NCBI GenBank assembly: GCA_949128025.1
Contig: CASBRD010000329.1
Location: 1 to 33,647 of the forward strand
Direction: 5' to 3'
From: Oscillatoriales cyanobacterium PMM_0008
GTDB taxonomy: Bacteria; Cyanobacteriota; Cyanobacteriia; Cyanobacteriales; Aerosakkonemataceae
DNA: 33,647 nt
Shown in pieces: positions 21,871 to 28,514 of this stretch. The notes beneath the pieces were generated by a model, which saw only the letters and a list, made by a program, of their open reading frames with translations, did not search any database and was not told where the DNA came from. Both the position numbers and the translations under genes were made by a program. The first letter of the stretch is position 1. Every line of letters starts with the position of its first letter.

Positions 21871-22029
21871 ATGAGACCAAGGACGGAATTTTCAATCCCT
21901 TTAGTAGGTATTATTGCTGTGTTGTTTTTAAACAGGTTACCCCCTAAAGAAATATTTAACCACAATAGCCCTCTTCTGTCAAACCAGGGCGAAACCCTTG
22001 ATTTTCCGTGGCAAAAATTCATAGTTTGA
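21871..22029 (+). CDS. Candidate small protein with hydrophobic segment inside the cas operon
   Basis: A 52-codon ORF, MRPRTEFSIPLVGIIAVLFL followed by NRLPPKEIFNHNSPLL and ending DFPWQKFIV. A perfect Shine-Dalgarno AAGGAGG (21855-21861) lies 9 bases before the ATG. A basic N-terminus, a short hydrophobic stretch (about residues 8-20) and a polar tail suggest a small membrane-active peptide. It lies between cas3 and the accessory genes. Codons 7-19 coincide with a degenerate CRISPR repeat on the other strand. A toxin role is conceivable by analogy with CreT but there is no direct evidence; a chance ORF is possible. Confidence 0.45.
   Translation: MRPRTEFSIPLVGIIAVLFLNRLPPKEIFNHNSPLLSNQGETLDFPWQKFIV
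21889..21925 (-). repeat. Degenerate CRISPR repeat, reverse orientation (psi-R2)
   Basis: On the minus strand the 3' end reads AAAGGGATTGAAAA, against CAGGGATTGAAAC of the true repeat. The preceding AATACCT can pair with AGGGATT over 7 bp with one mismatch around a 5-base loop, so both the hairpin and the 3' handle of the repeat are recognisable. The 5' part is decayed. It is about 50 bp from psi-R1. Confidence 0.55.
21954..21982 (-). promoter_or_regulatory. Minus-strand promoter upstream of the crRNA-like unit
   Basis: On the minus strand TTGACA (21982-21977) is a perfect -35 box, followed after exactly 17 bases by TTAAAT (21959-21954), a 4 of 6 match to the -10 consensus. The predicted start is near 21946, about 20 bases before psi-R2. 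Confidence 0.45.
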
Positions 22030-22344
22030 ACCCAAGATAACAGAAAAGGAGTAGTAGAGAAGCGCAAGTTAGACAAATGTTATTCAAGCCCACAAGACTT
22101 TCTGTGACGCTATACTTAGTGCATGACAAAAAGGCTTGAGGACTTGAGAGCAAGGTCAGAGATTCGCTAGACAGGCAAGTAAGCCTCTTCCGGCGTAACT
22201 TTTGGACTTTAGCCTAGACTCCTTAATGCAGTCTAGTAACCGGGGAAACCCAAATGTAGTTTTTGTCGAGTGACTAGGAGGTATAGACCCAGCACATAAG
22301 CTTTTTTCTCTACTGTCAAACTATTATTAGGAGGTTCATTAATC
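22030..22344 (+). other. Intergenic stretch with possible structured RNA and internal promoter
   Basis: No gene was recognised in these 315 bp. TATACT at 22111-22116 could be the -10 box of an internal promoter. Downstream, several stems can be drawn: AGGCTT (22132-22137) with AAGCCT (22181-22186), enclosing CTTG-AGAG-CAAG (22143-22154), then CTAGACT (22214-22220) with AGTCTAG (22230-22236). It ends with the ribosome binding site AGGAGG before the gene at 22345. It may be a structured leader of the accessory genes; no known riboswitch class was recognised. Confidence 0.35.
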
Positions 22345-22623
22345 GTGCTAAATCACGATACAGCCGTCCATAGTTTCTTGCGTCCAATTTTAGGCGATGT
22401 GCTCTATGAAAACAAGTTGCTTAAACAGCATATTGTCAAGCTAGAGCAGCGGCTAAGTTTACTGGAAGAACGAATGGATGAGCAGGATCTGCAAATTGAT
22501 TACACAGTAGGTAAGCTGAGGCAATACGAGTCGGTTATGGATGCTTACGAAAATCGCCATTACGAGCGGGAATTTAGCGAAAACTGCTATTCTCTGAATG
22601 GTGATGCCAACTGTAACTATTAG
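22345..22623 (+). CDS. Small coiled-coil protein, accessory gene in the type I-D locus
   Basis: A 92-residue protein from GTG 22345, supported by AGGAGG about 9 bases upstream. The middle is a strong coiled coil (LLKQHIVKLEQRLSLLEERM then DEQDLQIDYTVGKLRQYESV), and the C-terminus is polar with two cysteines. It may oligomerise or act as an adaptor. No known Cas family was recognised. It is the first of three unknown genes between cas3 and mntA, all in the operon direction. Confidence 0.65.
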   Translation: MLNHDTAVHSFLRPILGDVLYENKLLKQHIVKLEQRLSLLEERMDEQDLQIDYTVGKLRQYESVMDAYENRHYEREFSENCYSLNGDANCNY

Positions 22624-22707
22624 TTGCTCCGAAAACTGACTCCAATACATCACAGATCTGTCGGGTGCGTTATGCCATCACAACGTACCCACAGGTTCCT
22701 ATTAAAG

Positions 22708-23283
22708 ATGCCCAATCACTCGGAAGATCGAGAAGCTATACGCCAAATTCGTGAAATTTATGGAGCATTTTTAGAAAAGCCTGAAAATGCAGATTTGGCA
22801 AATCGCTTGAGTGCGATCGCACAAAAGTATAGACGGATAGCTGAGATGGAGGTTAATGCTGAAACAAACCCTTTCGTAGGCTTAGATCGCGAAAACCTGC
22901 TGATGGAAGCCGAGACTGAATTTGAGGAACTCTCCAGTCAAATAAAGGAAGCCTACGATCTGAATCTGTCGCCATCCGAACGGCAACTGTTCGAGGGGCG
23001 ATCGCAAGACGAAATCGATGAAATGCAAGAACTGATGAAACAATGGAGTCCAGCTACTTATGCAGATATTGCAGCAAGCATCCTCGACCACTCTTTTAGA
23101 AAGGATTACGACCCCTTGGAATATCTGCGTAACGCATCGAACTTCGATAAATCTAGAGCAATGCGAATTCCGCGCTTAGGTTGTAGTGAGGTAGGGACAG
23201 TGAGATGGGAGATTAGAAGCACTGGAGAATACCTGATTGAAACCCCAGAGGGTAAGACTGTCACCTATGGCTTCAATGATTAA
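22708..23283 (+). CDS. Helical hypothetical protein, accessory gene in the type I-D locus
   Basis: A 191-residue soluble protein, mostly helical and acidic in the first 130 residues (REAIRQIREIYGAFLEKPEN, then RENLLMEAETEFEELSSQIK), ending with a small beta-rich part (RWEIRSTGEYLIETPEGKTV). The ATG at 22708 is preferred. An open frame reaches a TTG at 22624, but it passes through a repeat-like GGGTGCGTTATG stretch. I do not recognise the family. Its role in the CRISPR locus is unknown. Confidence 0.65.
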   Translation: MPNHSEDREAIRQIREIYGAFLEKPENADLANRLSAIAQKYRRIAEMEVNAETNPFVGLDRENLLMEAETEFEELSSQIKEAYDLNLSPSERQLFEGRSQDEIDEMQELMKQWSPATYADIAASILDHSFRKDYDPLEYLRNASNFDKSRAMRIPRLGCSEVGTVRWEIRSTGEYLIETPEGKTVTYGFND

Positions 23284-23305
23284 GATAAATACTAACTAGA
23301 GGGTT

Positions 23306-23725
23306 ATGAACATGAAACAAAATGAAGTCGAAATCTTCGAGCGCAATCGACTTTCTGAGCTTAAAACTCGTTTGTTCGCTTACGAAAAAGCCATGAAAGA
23401 TGAACGACGTAAGCTATGGGAAACAGAAAAAGAATCGGAACAAGAATACACGGTTTGGAGCCAACTAGAACTTATTTCAACTTATATTTCCGGATACGTC
23501 AGCCAGATTGTTTCTTATGGCTATACACGCCAGGAACCTCGTGAAGCGATCGCTCACTTACACCAGATCAGTATCTTCGATATCGATTGCATTGTGGATT
23601 GGTATCGCAACTCAGGAGATGAGTATCCGAAAATTAAGCAGTTCTTCGAGCTTCTAGACTACATTCGTTTACTCACTCTAGAGTATATCGAGCGGTATCA
23701 GTTACTTGAACTGACACAAAAGTAA
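23306..23725 (+). CDS. Helical hypothetical protein, accessory gene in the type I-D locus
   Basis: A 139-residue all-helical protein (ERNRLSELKTRLFAYEKAMK at the N-terminus; REAIAHLHQISIFDIDCIVD in the middle; FFELLDYIRLLTLEYIERYQ at the C-terminus). It starts 22 bp after the preceding gene with a GAGGG ribosome binding site; the ATG at 23312 is an alternative. No family recognised. A HEPN-like helical bundle was considered, but no R-x4-6-H motif is present. Confidence 0.65.
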   Translation: MNMKQNEVEIFERNRLSELKTRLFAYEKAMKDERRKLWETEKESEQEYTVWSQLELISTYISGYVSQIVSYGYTRQEPREAIAHLHQISIFDIDCIVDWYRNSGDEYPKIKQFFELLDYIRLLTLEYIERYQLLELTQK

Positions 23726-23748
23726 TTTCCATTCAACGGAATCTCAAA

Positions 23749-24201
23749 ATGCCTAACAAGATACTAACATTGGAAAAACTTAAGACACTTTCTCCACAAC
23801 TACCAGAGAAAATCCCTTATCTCAAAATGCTGGTTCTATTCGGTTCTCGCGCCAGAGGAGATATCCATGCTAATAGTGACTGGGATTTTGCCGCTCTTTA
23901 CGATGAAGAAGTCCGTAAGGCTTACATAAAAGATAATGCTTGGGCTTGGTTTGAAGTAGCTCAAATACTTGGTGAGGTTTTGGAAATCAATCAAGAACAA
24001 ATTGATGTTGTTGAGTTGAATAATTGCTCGCTTCTAATTGCTCACTTTGTTGCTCGTGATGGCAAACTATTATATGAGAAAGAACCGGGTAAATTTACGG
24101 CTTTTCAAAAAAAAGCTTTCAAGAGCGATGTAGAAATGACAGCTATTCGCAGAGAGCTACGCCAGAAACTTGAGAAAAATTTGCAAAGGTGGGGAGTATG
24201 A
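23749..24201 (+). CDS. mntA: MntA-type minimal nucleotidyltransferase antitoxin
   Basis: A 150-residue minimal nucleotidyltransferase. The motif GSRARGDIHANSDWD gives G32-S33, ten residues, then D44-x-D46, and a third acidic residue lies in QIDVVEL. In HEPN-MNT modules this enzyme oligo-AMPylates the HEPN RNase next to its active site and silences it. The start of hepT overlaps its stop (ATGA). A HEPN-MNT module was characterised next to a subtype I-D CRISPR system in Aphanizomenon flos-aquae, so this association is known. Confidence 0.92.
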   Translation: MPNKILTLEKLKTLSPQLPEKIPYLKMLVLFGSRARGDIHANSDWDFAALYDEEVRKAYIKDNAWAWFEVAQILGEVLEINQEQIDVVELNNCSLLIAHFVARDGKLLYEKEPGKFTAFQKKAFKSDVEMTAIRRELRQKLEKNLQRWGV

Positions 24202-24644
24202 CAGTAATTGAGCCAGCGATAGTTTTAAGTAAACTAGATGCAATGATGAACTATCTAAATAACCTGAAGCGTTTTGAGTCTGTGACGTTGGAAGAGTATC
24301 TTGCTGATGATGACAAGCAGTTAATTGTAGAAAGATTGTTGCAGCTAATAATTCAGGTAGCAATAGACGTGAATCGATACTTGCTGAAACAATTAGGAAT
24401 AGAACCCCCAGAAAGTAACTATGCAAGCTTTATAGAAATTAGCCGTCAAGGTATTGTTACAACTGAGTTAGCAGAAATATTGGCGGCTTCGGGAAGTTTG
24501 CGAAATCGACTGGTTCACCTTTACGAACAGATAGATCCGGTACAAGTTCACGCGGCAATTCCGAGAGCTTTGCAGCATTATCCGGTTTATCAAAGACAAG
24601 TGACAGAATATTTAGATTCACTAGAGGTGGAAAATGGCGATTAA
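24198..24644 (+). CDS. hepT: HepT-type HEPN ribonuclease toxin
   Basis: A 148-residue HEPN (DUF86/HepT) protein with the catalytic motif R-x4-H-x-Y in LRNRLVHLY (R102, H107, Y109), preceded by the helical bundle. It acts as an RNase toxin whose tyrosine is AMPylated by MntA. The ATG overlapping the mntA stop is chosen; a GTG three codons upstream is less likely. Its 3' end overlaps the start of cas10d by 11 bp, so toxin and Cascade large-subunit translation are coupled. Confidence 0.93.
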   Translation: MTVIEPAIVLSKLDAMMNYLNNLKRFESVTLEEYLADDDKQLIVERLLQLIIQVAIDVNRYLLKQLGIEPPESNYASFIEISRQGIVTTELAEILAASGSLRNRLVHLYEQIDPVQVHAAIPRALQHYPVYQRQVTEYLDSLEVENGD

Positions 24645-27600
24645 GGGAAAAAAATCAGGCGAACAGGCTCGACATTTGTCTCTTTGGGATAGTGAGGAGG
24701 ATATAAATTCTGAAGAATTTGATGATGATGATGCTTGGAAATCTAGTGATAACTCAGATTTTGAGGAAACGAGCGATCGGACTATCGAATCCCAGTCTCG
24801 CGAGTTACTAACCCTCAAGTTACTGCGAGAGGCAATCCAGGCTCAGAATCCAGACGATCGCGTGATGAGCGACTTTGCAGAGTATGTATTACCAAATCTG
24901 CTACGGGTGGCGATCGGCGTTACAGCCAAAGGCGGTAAGTACTTTGATGAACTCGATCGCAAAAATGAAGCCGAAGGAAAAGATAGAGTTCGGCGGGATA
25001 ATGCAGGCGATCAATCGCTCAATACCCATTTGCTCAATGGATTGTTTCCAGCAAACTTAATTGAGCAAAGGTTAGAAAAACTCGATAGTACTGTGCGGCG
25101 AGTGGTGCGAGAACTGGAAAGGCGGATGGTAATTGCTGGGTTTATTCTGCATGATTTTGAGAAATTCCCCGATGTCCCGGCTGATTGTCGTAAGTTACCC
25201 TTAGAACAGCATCGTCAAATTATTGATGAAAAAGTTCGTCAGCTAGGTTTGGATCGCTTCATCAATGCTGATGAACCAGAAGCCTATCGAGAGTACCTAG
25301 ATGATTTGCTCTGTGTCGCTTATAACGCTCAACGACGTTGGGATACTAACTGGAATTTTTCAGAGTTTGGGCTAAATCCAGTTCTGCGCGATCGCACTCT
25401 CCGCACTCTTTCAGACTTAACTTGTTTAGCGGATTCTCTAGCTTCAATTATCAAACATCCCCAGGATGCTGAAAATACAAGACTAAATGAGTTAATTCAT
25501 AGCCTGAGTGATGGACAACTGAAATTCACTTACCACAGCATTGCTGAAAACAGAGGCGTACTCACCAACGTAGTGAATAACGCTTTGATGGAGGCGCACA
25601 TCAGCCTTAATACCGACGATTTCACCTACTACGAGCCACTACTTTATCTGCCAACTGGCGTCATCTACTTGGCACGACGAGACTCACCTTCCGTCCAAAT
25701 TGAAGATTTACCAAAACGGGTTGTAAGCAAGATTAAAGAATTCTGTGCAAGTCAACTGCGGCTGCGACAAACAGGCTTTGGTAGAGATGGCAAGGGGATG
25801 AAATATGCTGAATATTACAACCTATTTTTTGATGGCTCAGATTTAATGCAAGTTGCCCTTAGTGCCACACTAAGGATTCTAAATCCCACCAAAAACTCTG
25901 TTGCTAAAAGCCGCAGCGATAATCTCATCAAATTTCAGCAACAGGATGTTCTGTCGGCTGATTATAGTTTCAACTTTGATGACGATATTCGGATTGACCA
26001 AATTGCTGAATTTGGAGATTTAATCAGTCGCAAAATTTGGGGAGAACGAGTCGAGCGAATCGAAACCGAGCGCAAGAAGAACAAGAAACTTCCAGAATTA
26101 CCTCATCTAGATATTGTCGAAGAAATTGCTAACTTTTGGAACCTCTCAGAGTATTTACCGCCAATCCGGGAAATCCAGCGGATTAATGAAAGCCTGAAGG
26201 AACACAAACTAAAGGGCAACACTGGTGGCGTTCCCTATGAATGGTACTACTTAGCAGCAAAGTATTTGGAGTCTCACCCTGGTTTAAGTCCAGAGGATCT
26301 TCGTCAAATTTGTGAAGAAGCGATCGCACAAATTTCCCAACTCATTAAACCTATTGTTTCACAGTACGAACTACCTGATGGTTGGGATGATTTGCGACTA
26401 TGGGTAAAGCGAGTTGTCATGCTACCTGGAAAAGCGACATCTGCCACCGCATCTGCTGAAGTTTTCCTACAGGAGTTGTCAGGCTATCAGTTAGCTAAAA
26501 AACAGGGGAGAGGACGACAGCTAATTTGCTCTATTTCTCACTCTGCTTACACTGTCAAGGAACAGATGGAATCAGCGGTTTTATTTACTCCACAAGTTTA
26601 TACCAATAAGCAAATGTTGGGAGGTTCTAACGCTAAGCGCAACATTTCTAGCATTGCGGGTGTGGAAATGATGCTGCGGCAAATTCTGATGAATCAGACG
26701 CAGGCAGTTGGTAAGCGATTTGAAGATGGGAAATATCGCTACCTCTACTTTTACCCGACTTATTACTTCACTCCTGAAACGAATAAGTTTCTCCAAAAAG
26801 CTTACAGCGGCATCGCTCAGACTCGCTTTGATACTAGCATTCGCAATCATTTTATCAGTAAAGATTTGGAGGCTAATCTTGAGCGCGATCGCTATCAAAC
26901 TGTAGATGCTTTCTTGATTGATGAAGATTTGGAACGGAAGAAAAATTTGCCGGAAAAAGATCGGGAATTTAAACGCGATCGCACCTTCAAACTTTTCTAT
27001 CCCGACGACCAACCGCTGACATTTTACTTCATGGCATTGCCACCAGGGAAAGATCCAACCGATACCGAATCTTGGGTAATGCCAGCTTGGTTAGCTTTTG
27101 CCTTCCCAATGATTTTGGATGTCAAAACTGTTGTTTCGGAGTCACCTATTCCACCTTTCAATGATGGGGCAGAGTTTGAGGAGAGCGTGTTTCTCGACAG
27201 TGCGCCGCAGGCATTTCGGGTGTTGCTGGGGCGCGATCGCTTCCGGCTAGATTACATTCTAGATGGTTGGAAAGATGCGAACGGCATTAAACATCCTGCT
27301 CCTTTGAATGTTCTCACTGCTGCCTATGCAATACATTTAGATGTTAATGCCAAGCAAGGTAAGGGAGGATATGACGCAAACTGGGGCAGGTTGGCAGAAC
27401 TCGCGAGAGACTTTAAAACCAGTCCTCTCTATGTTTTTAGCTACCTTAAAGCCTTTACGCGCAATCAGAAAGTTGATGCTCCTAGCATCACCAAAATCAG
27501 GCTGTACGCCTATGACTTATACCCGTGTTTCGATCCTTATGTTGAATATCTTGAGGAATTAAGAGTGGACAAACAATCGCCTATTCATCACCCCAAAAAG

Positions 27601-28461
27601 TTAACAGAACTTTACCGGAAGTTCTATCGAGCTAAGTCTACAAAGGGTAAACTCACTAAGGCAAATGCGATCCTCAAACCGATTGATGAAGCAGCAGATG
27701 TCATTCTCAAGGCAGAGTTCAGTTCTTGCCGGGGTGAAACTCTAGTTGACTATGTAGCTGCACGGCTCTTTAGTTTAATGAATCGCGTTCATAGTTCGAC
27801 GGCTGAAGGTCGTTGGGTTTTCAAGAACAGCGAACGTGACCAGGAACGAGAAGCGATTCTTGACTTTGCTCGGTATTTTGTTTTGGAAGTATTTGAGGGG
27901 ACGTTTAAGGGCGATCGCGCTCATCTTGCGGGTCGCCAACTCAATCTGATCCGCGATACCAGTGAGTTTCTCTATCGCCTTGAAGATGACAAAGAACGCC
28001 GTGCGAGAAAGTTGACAGTTTTACTTCGGAAATTCTACCGAGTTAAAGTCACCGAGAAGGATCAGCTTAAAGCCAGCGTAATTGTGAAGCCGATCGACGT
28101 TGCAGCTAGTTCTATTCTCAAGGCCGAACCAAACTACCAACTTGAGAAATTGGTTCATAACGTTGCGGATGAAGTATCTGAACTTATGAGCGTAGTTCGC
28201 AAAGGTAATACGGAGGAACTTTCATTAATTGCGGATCGGGAGGAGGAAAGGCAAGAAATTATCATATTTGCTGAATATTTCGTAGTCGATCTGTTTTCTA
28301 AGTTTCTTCGAGGCGATCGCGTGCGTTTGCAAGGTCAATTAGACTCCATTAAGGAAGCTTGCGAATACTCTTATCGCCTAGAAGATGGCAAACAACATCG
28401 CCCCAAACAAGCTGTAACTGAGGATGAAACAGATGATTTACTTGAAGAGGAAGAAGAGTAA
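24634..28461 (+). CDS. cas10d: Type I-D CRISPR-associated Cas10d/Csc3 with HD nuclease and duplicated C-terminal module
   Basis: A 1275-residue large subunit of the I-D effector, which also carries the HD nuclease that cuts target DNA with Cas3. The N-terminal ~55 residues are acidic and low-complexity. The HD region includes THLLNGLF (131-138) and GFILHDFEKF (169-178; H173-D174). The palm-like Cas10 core occupies the middle. The C-terminus contains two tandem copies of a ~137-residue helical module (989-1125 and 1126-1258), then an acidic tail. Typical Csc3 proteins are nearer 1000 residues, so both the extra copy and the N-terminal tail are notable. Ribosome binding site GAGGTGG; the start overlaps hepT. 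Confidence 0.93.
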   Translation: MAIKGKKSGEQARHLSLWDSEEDINSEEFDDDDAWKSSDNSDFEETSDRTIESQSRELLTLKLLREAIQAQNPDDRVMSDFAEYVLPNLLRVAIGVTAKGGKYFDELDRKNEAEGKDRVRRDNAGDQSLNTHLLNGLFPANLIEQRLEKLDSTVRRVVRELERRMVIAGFILHDFEKFPDVPADCRKLPLEQHRQIIDEKVRQLGLDRFINADEPEAYREYLDDLLCVAYNAQRRWDTNWNFSEFGLNPVLRDRTLRTLSDLTCLADSLASIIKHPQDAENTRLNELIHSLSDGQLKFTYHSIAENRGVLTNVVNNALMEAHISLNTDDFTYYEPLLYLPTGVIYLARRDSPSVQIEDLPKRVVSKIKEFCASQLRLRQTGFGRDGKGMKYAEYYNLFFDGSDLMQVALSATLRILNPTKNSVAKSRSDNLIKFQQQDVLSADYSFNFDDDIRIDQIAEFGDLISRKIWGERVERIETERKKNKKLPELPHLDIVEEIANFWNLSEYLPPIREIQRINESLKEHKLKGNTGGVPYEWYYLAAKYLESHPGLSPEDLRQICEEAIAQISQLIKPIVSQYELPDGWDDLRLWVKRVVMLPGKATSATASAEVFLQELSGYQLAKKQGRGRQLICSISHSAYTVKEQMESAVLFTPQVYTNKQMLGGSNAKRNISSIAGVEMMLRQILMNQTQAVGKRFEDGKYRYLYFYPTYYFTPETNKFLQKAYSGIAQTRFDTSIRNHFISKDLEANLERDRYQTVDAFLIDEDLERKKNLPEKDREFKRDRTFKLFYPDDQPLTFYFMALPPGKDPTDTESWVMPAWLAFAFPMILDVKTVVSESPIPPFNDGAEFEESVFLDSAPQAFRVLLGRDRFRLDYILDGWKDANGIKHPAPLNVLTAAYAIHLDVNAKQGKGGYDANWGRLAELARDFKTSPLYVFSYLKAFTRNQKVDAPSITKIRLYAYDLYPCFDPYVEYLEELRVDKQSPIHHPKKLTELYRKFYRAKSTKGKLTKANAILKPIDEAADVILKAEFSSCRGETLVDYVAARLFSLMNRVHSSTAEGRWVFKNSERDQEREAILDFARYFVLEVFEGTFKGDRAHLAGRQLNLIRDTSEFLYRLEDDKERRARKLTVLLRKFYRVKVTEKDQLKASVIVKPIDVAASSILKAEPNYQLEKLVHNVADEVSELMSVVRKGNTEELSLIADREEERQEIIIFAEYFVVDLFSKFLRGDRVRLQGQLDSIKEACEYSYRLEDGKQHRPKQAVTEDETDDLLEEEEE
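27565..28461 (+). CDS. cas11d: Predicted internal translation product: small subunit Cas11d
   Basis: Within cas10d, in frame, a GTG at 27565 (residue 978, before DKQSPIHHPKKLTELYRKFY) follows GAGGAA (27553-27558) with suitable spacing. In other type I-D systems the small subunit is made by independent translation from the 3' end of cas10d. This start would give a ~298-residue protein with two module copies, about twice the single-module size. Prediction from sequence only. Confidence 0.6.
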   Translation: MDKQSPIHHPKKLTELYRKFYRAKSTKGKLTKANAILKPIDEAADVILKAEFSSCRGETLVDYVAARLFSLMNRVHSSTAEGRWVFKNSERDQEREAILDFARYFVLEVFEGTFKGDRAHLAGRQLNLIRDTSEFLYRLEDDKERRARKLTVLLRKFYRVKVTEKDQLKASVIVKPIDVAASSILKAEPNYQLEKLVHNVADEVSELMSVVRKGNTEELSLIADREEERQEIIIFAEYFVVDLFSKFLRGDRVRLQGQLDSIKEACEYSYRLEDGKQHRPKQAVTEDETDDLLEEEEE

Positions 28462-28514
28462 GAGAGCCTCTTTAACTCTATAACGTTCTACTTTTACCTA
28501 ATAGGAGACAAACA

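Larger units (their letters stand above)
21802..21946 (-). ncRNA. Candidate crRNA-like antisense RNA in the cas operon
   Basis: Read on the minus strand, a promoter at 21954-21982 is followed by psi-R2, a spacer-like stretch of about 50 bases (21839-21888) and psi-R1. Processing by Cas6 at both hairpins would release an RNA whose spacer part is antisense to the ribosome binding site and first codons of the small ORF at 21871. The approximate ends are inferred from the promoter and repeats. No terminator is evident. Type I-B CreA RNAs have the same repeat-spacer-repeat layout; no homology to them is claimed. Confidence 0.4.

Noticed and set aside
21864-22076. Minus-strand 70-codon frame opposite the small ORF
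   Set aside because: Runs across the promoter candidate and psi-R2 with no ribosome binding site; likely a shadow.
22077-22139. 20-codon ORF MLFKPTRLSVTLYLVHDKKA
   Set aside because: No ribosome binding site, and it overlaps the TATACT promoter candidate.
26581-27012. Long minus-strand frame inside cas10d
   Set aside because: Antisense shadow of a well-supported gene, without ribosome binding site or domain.
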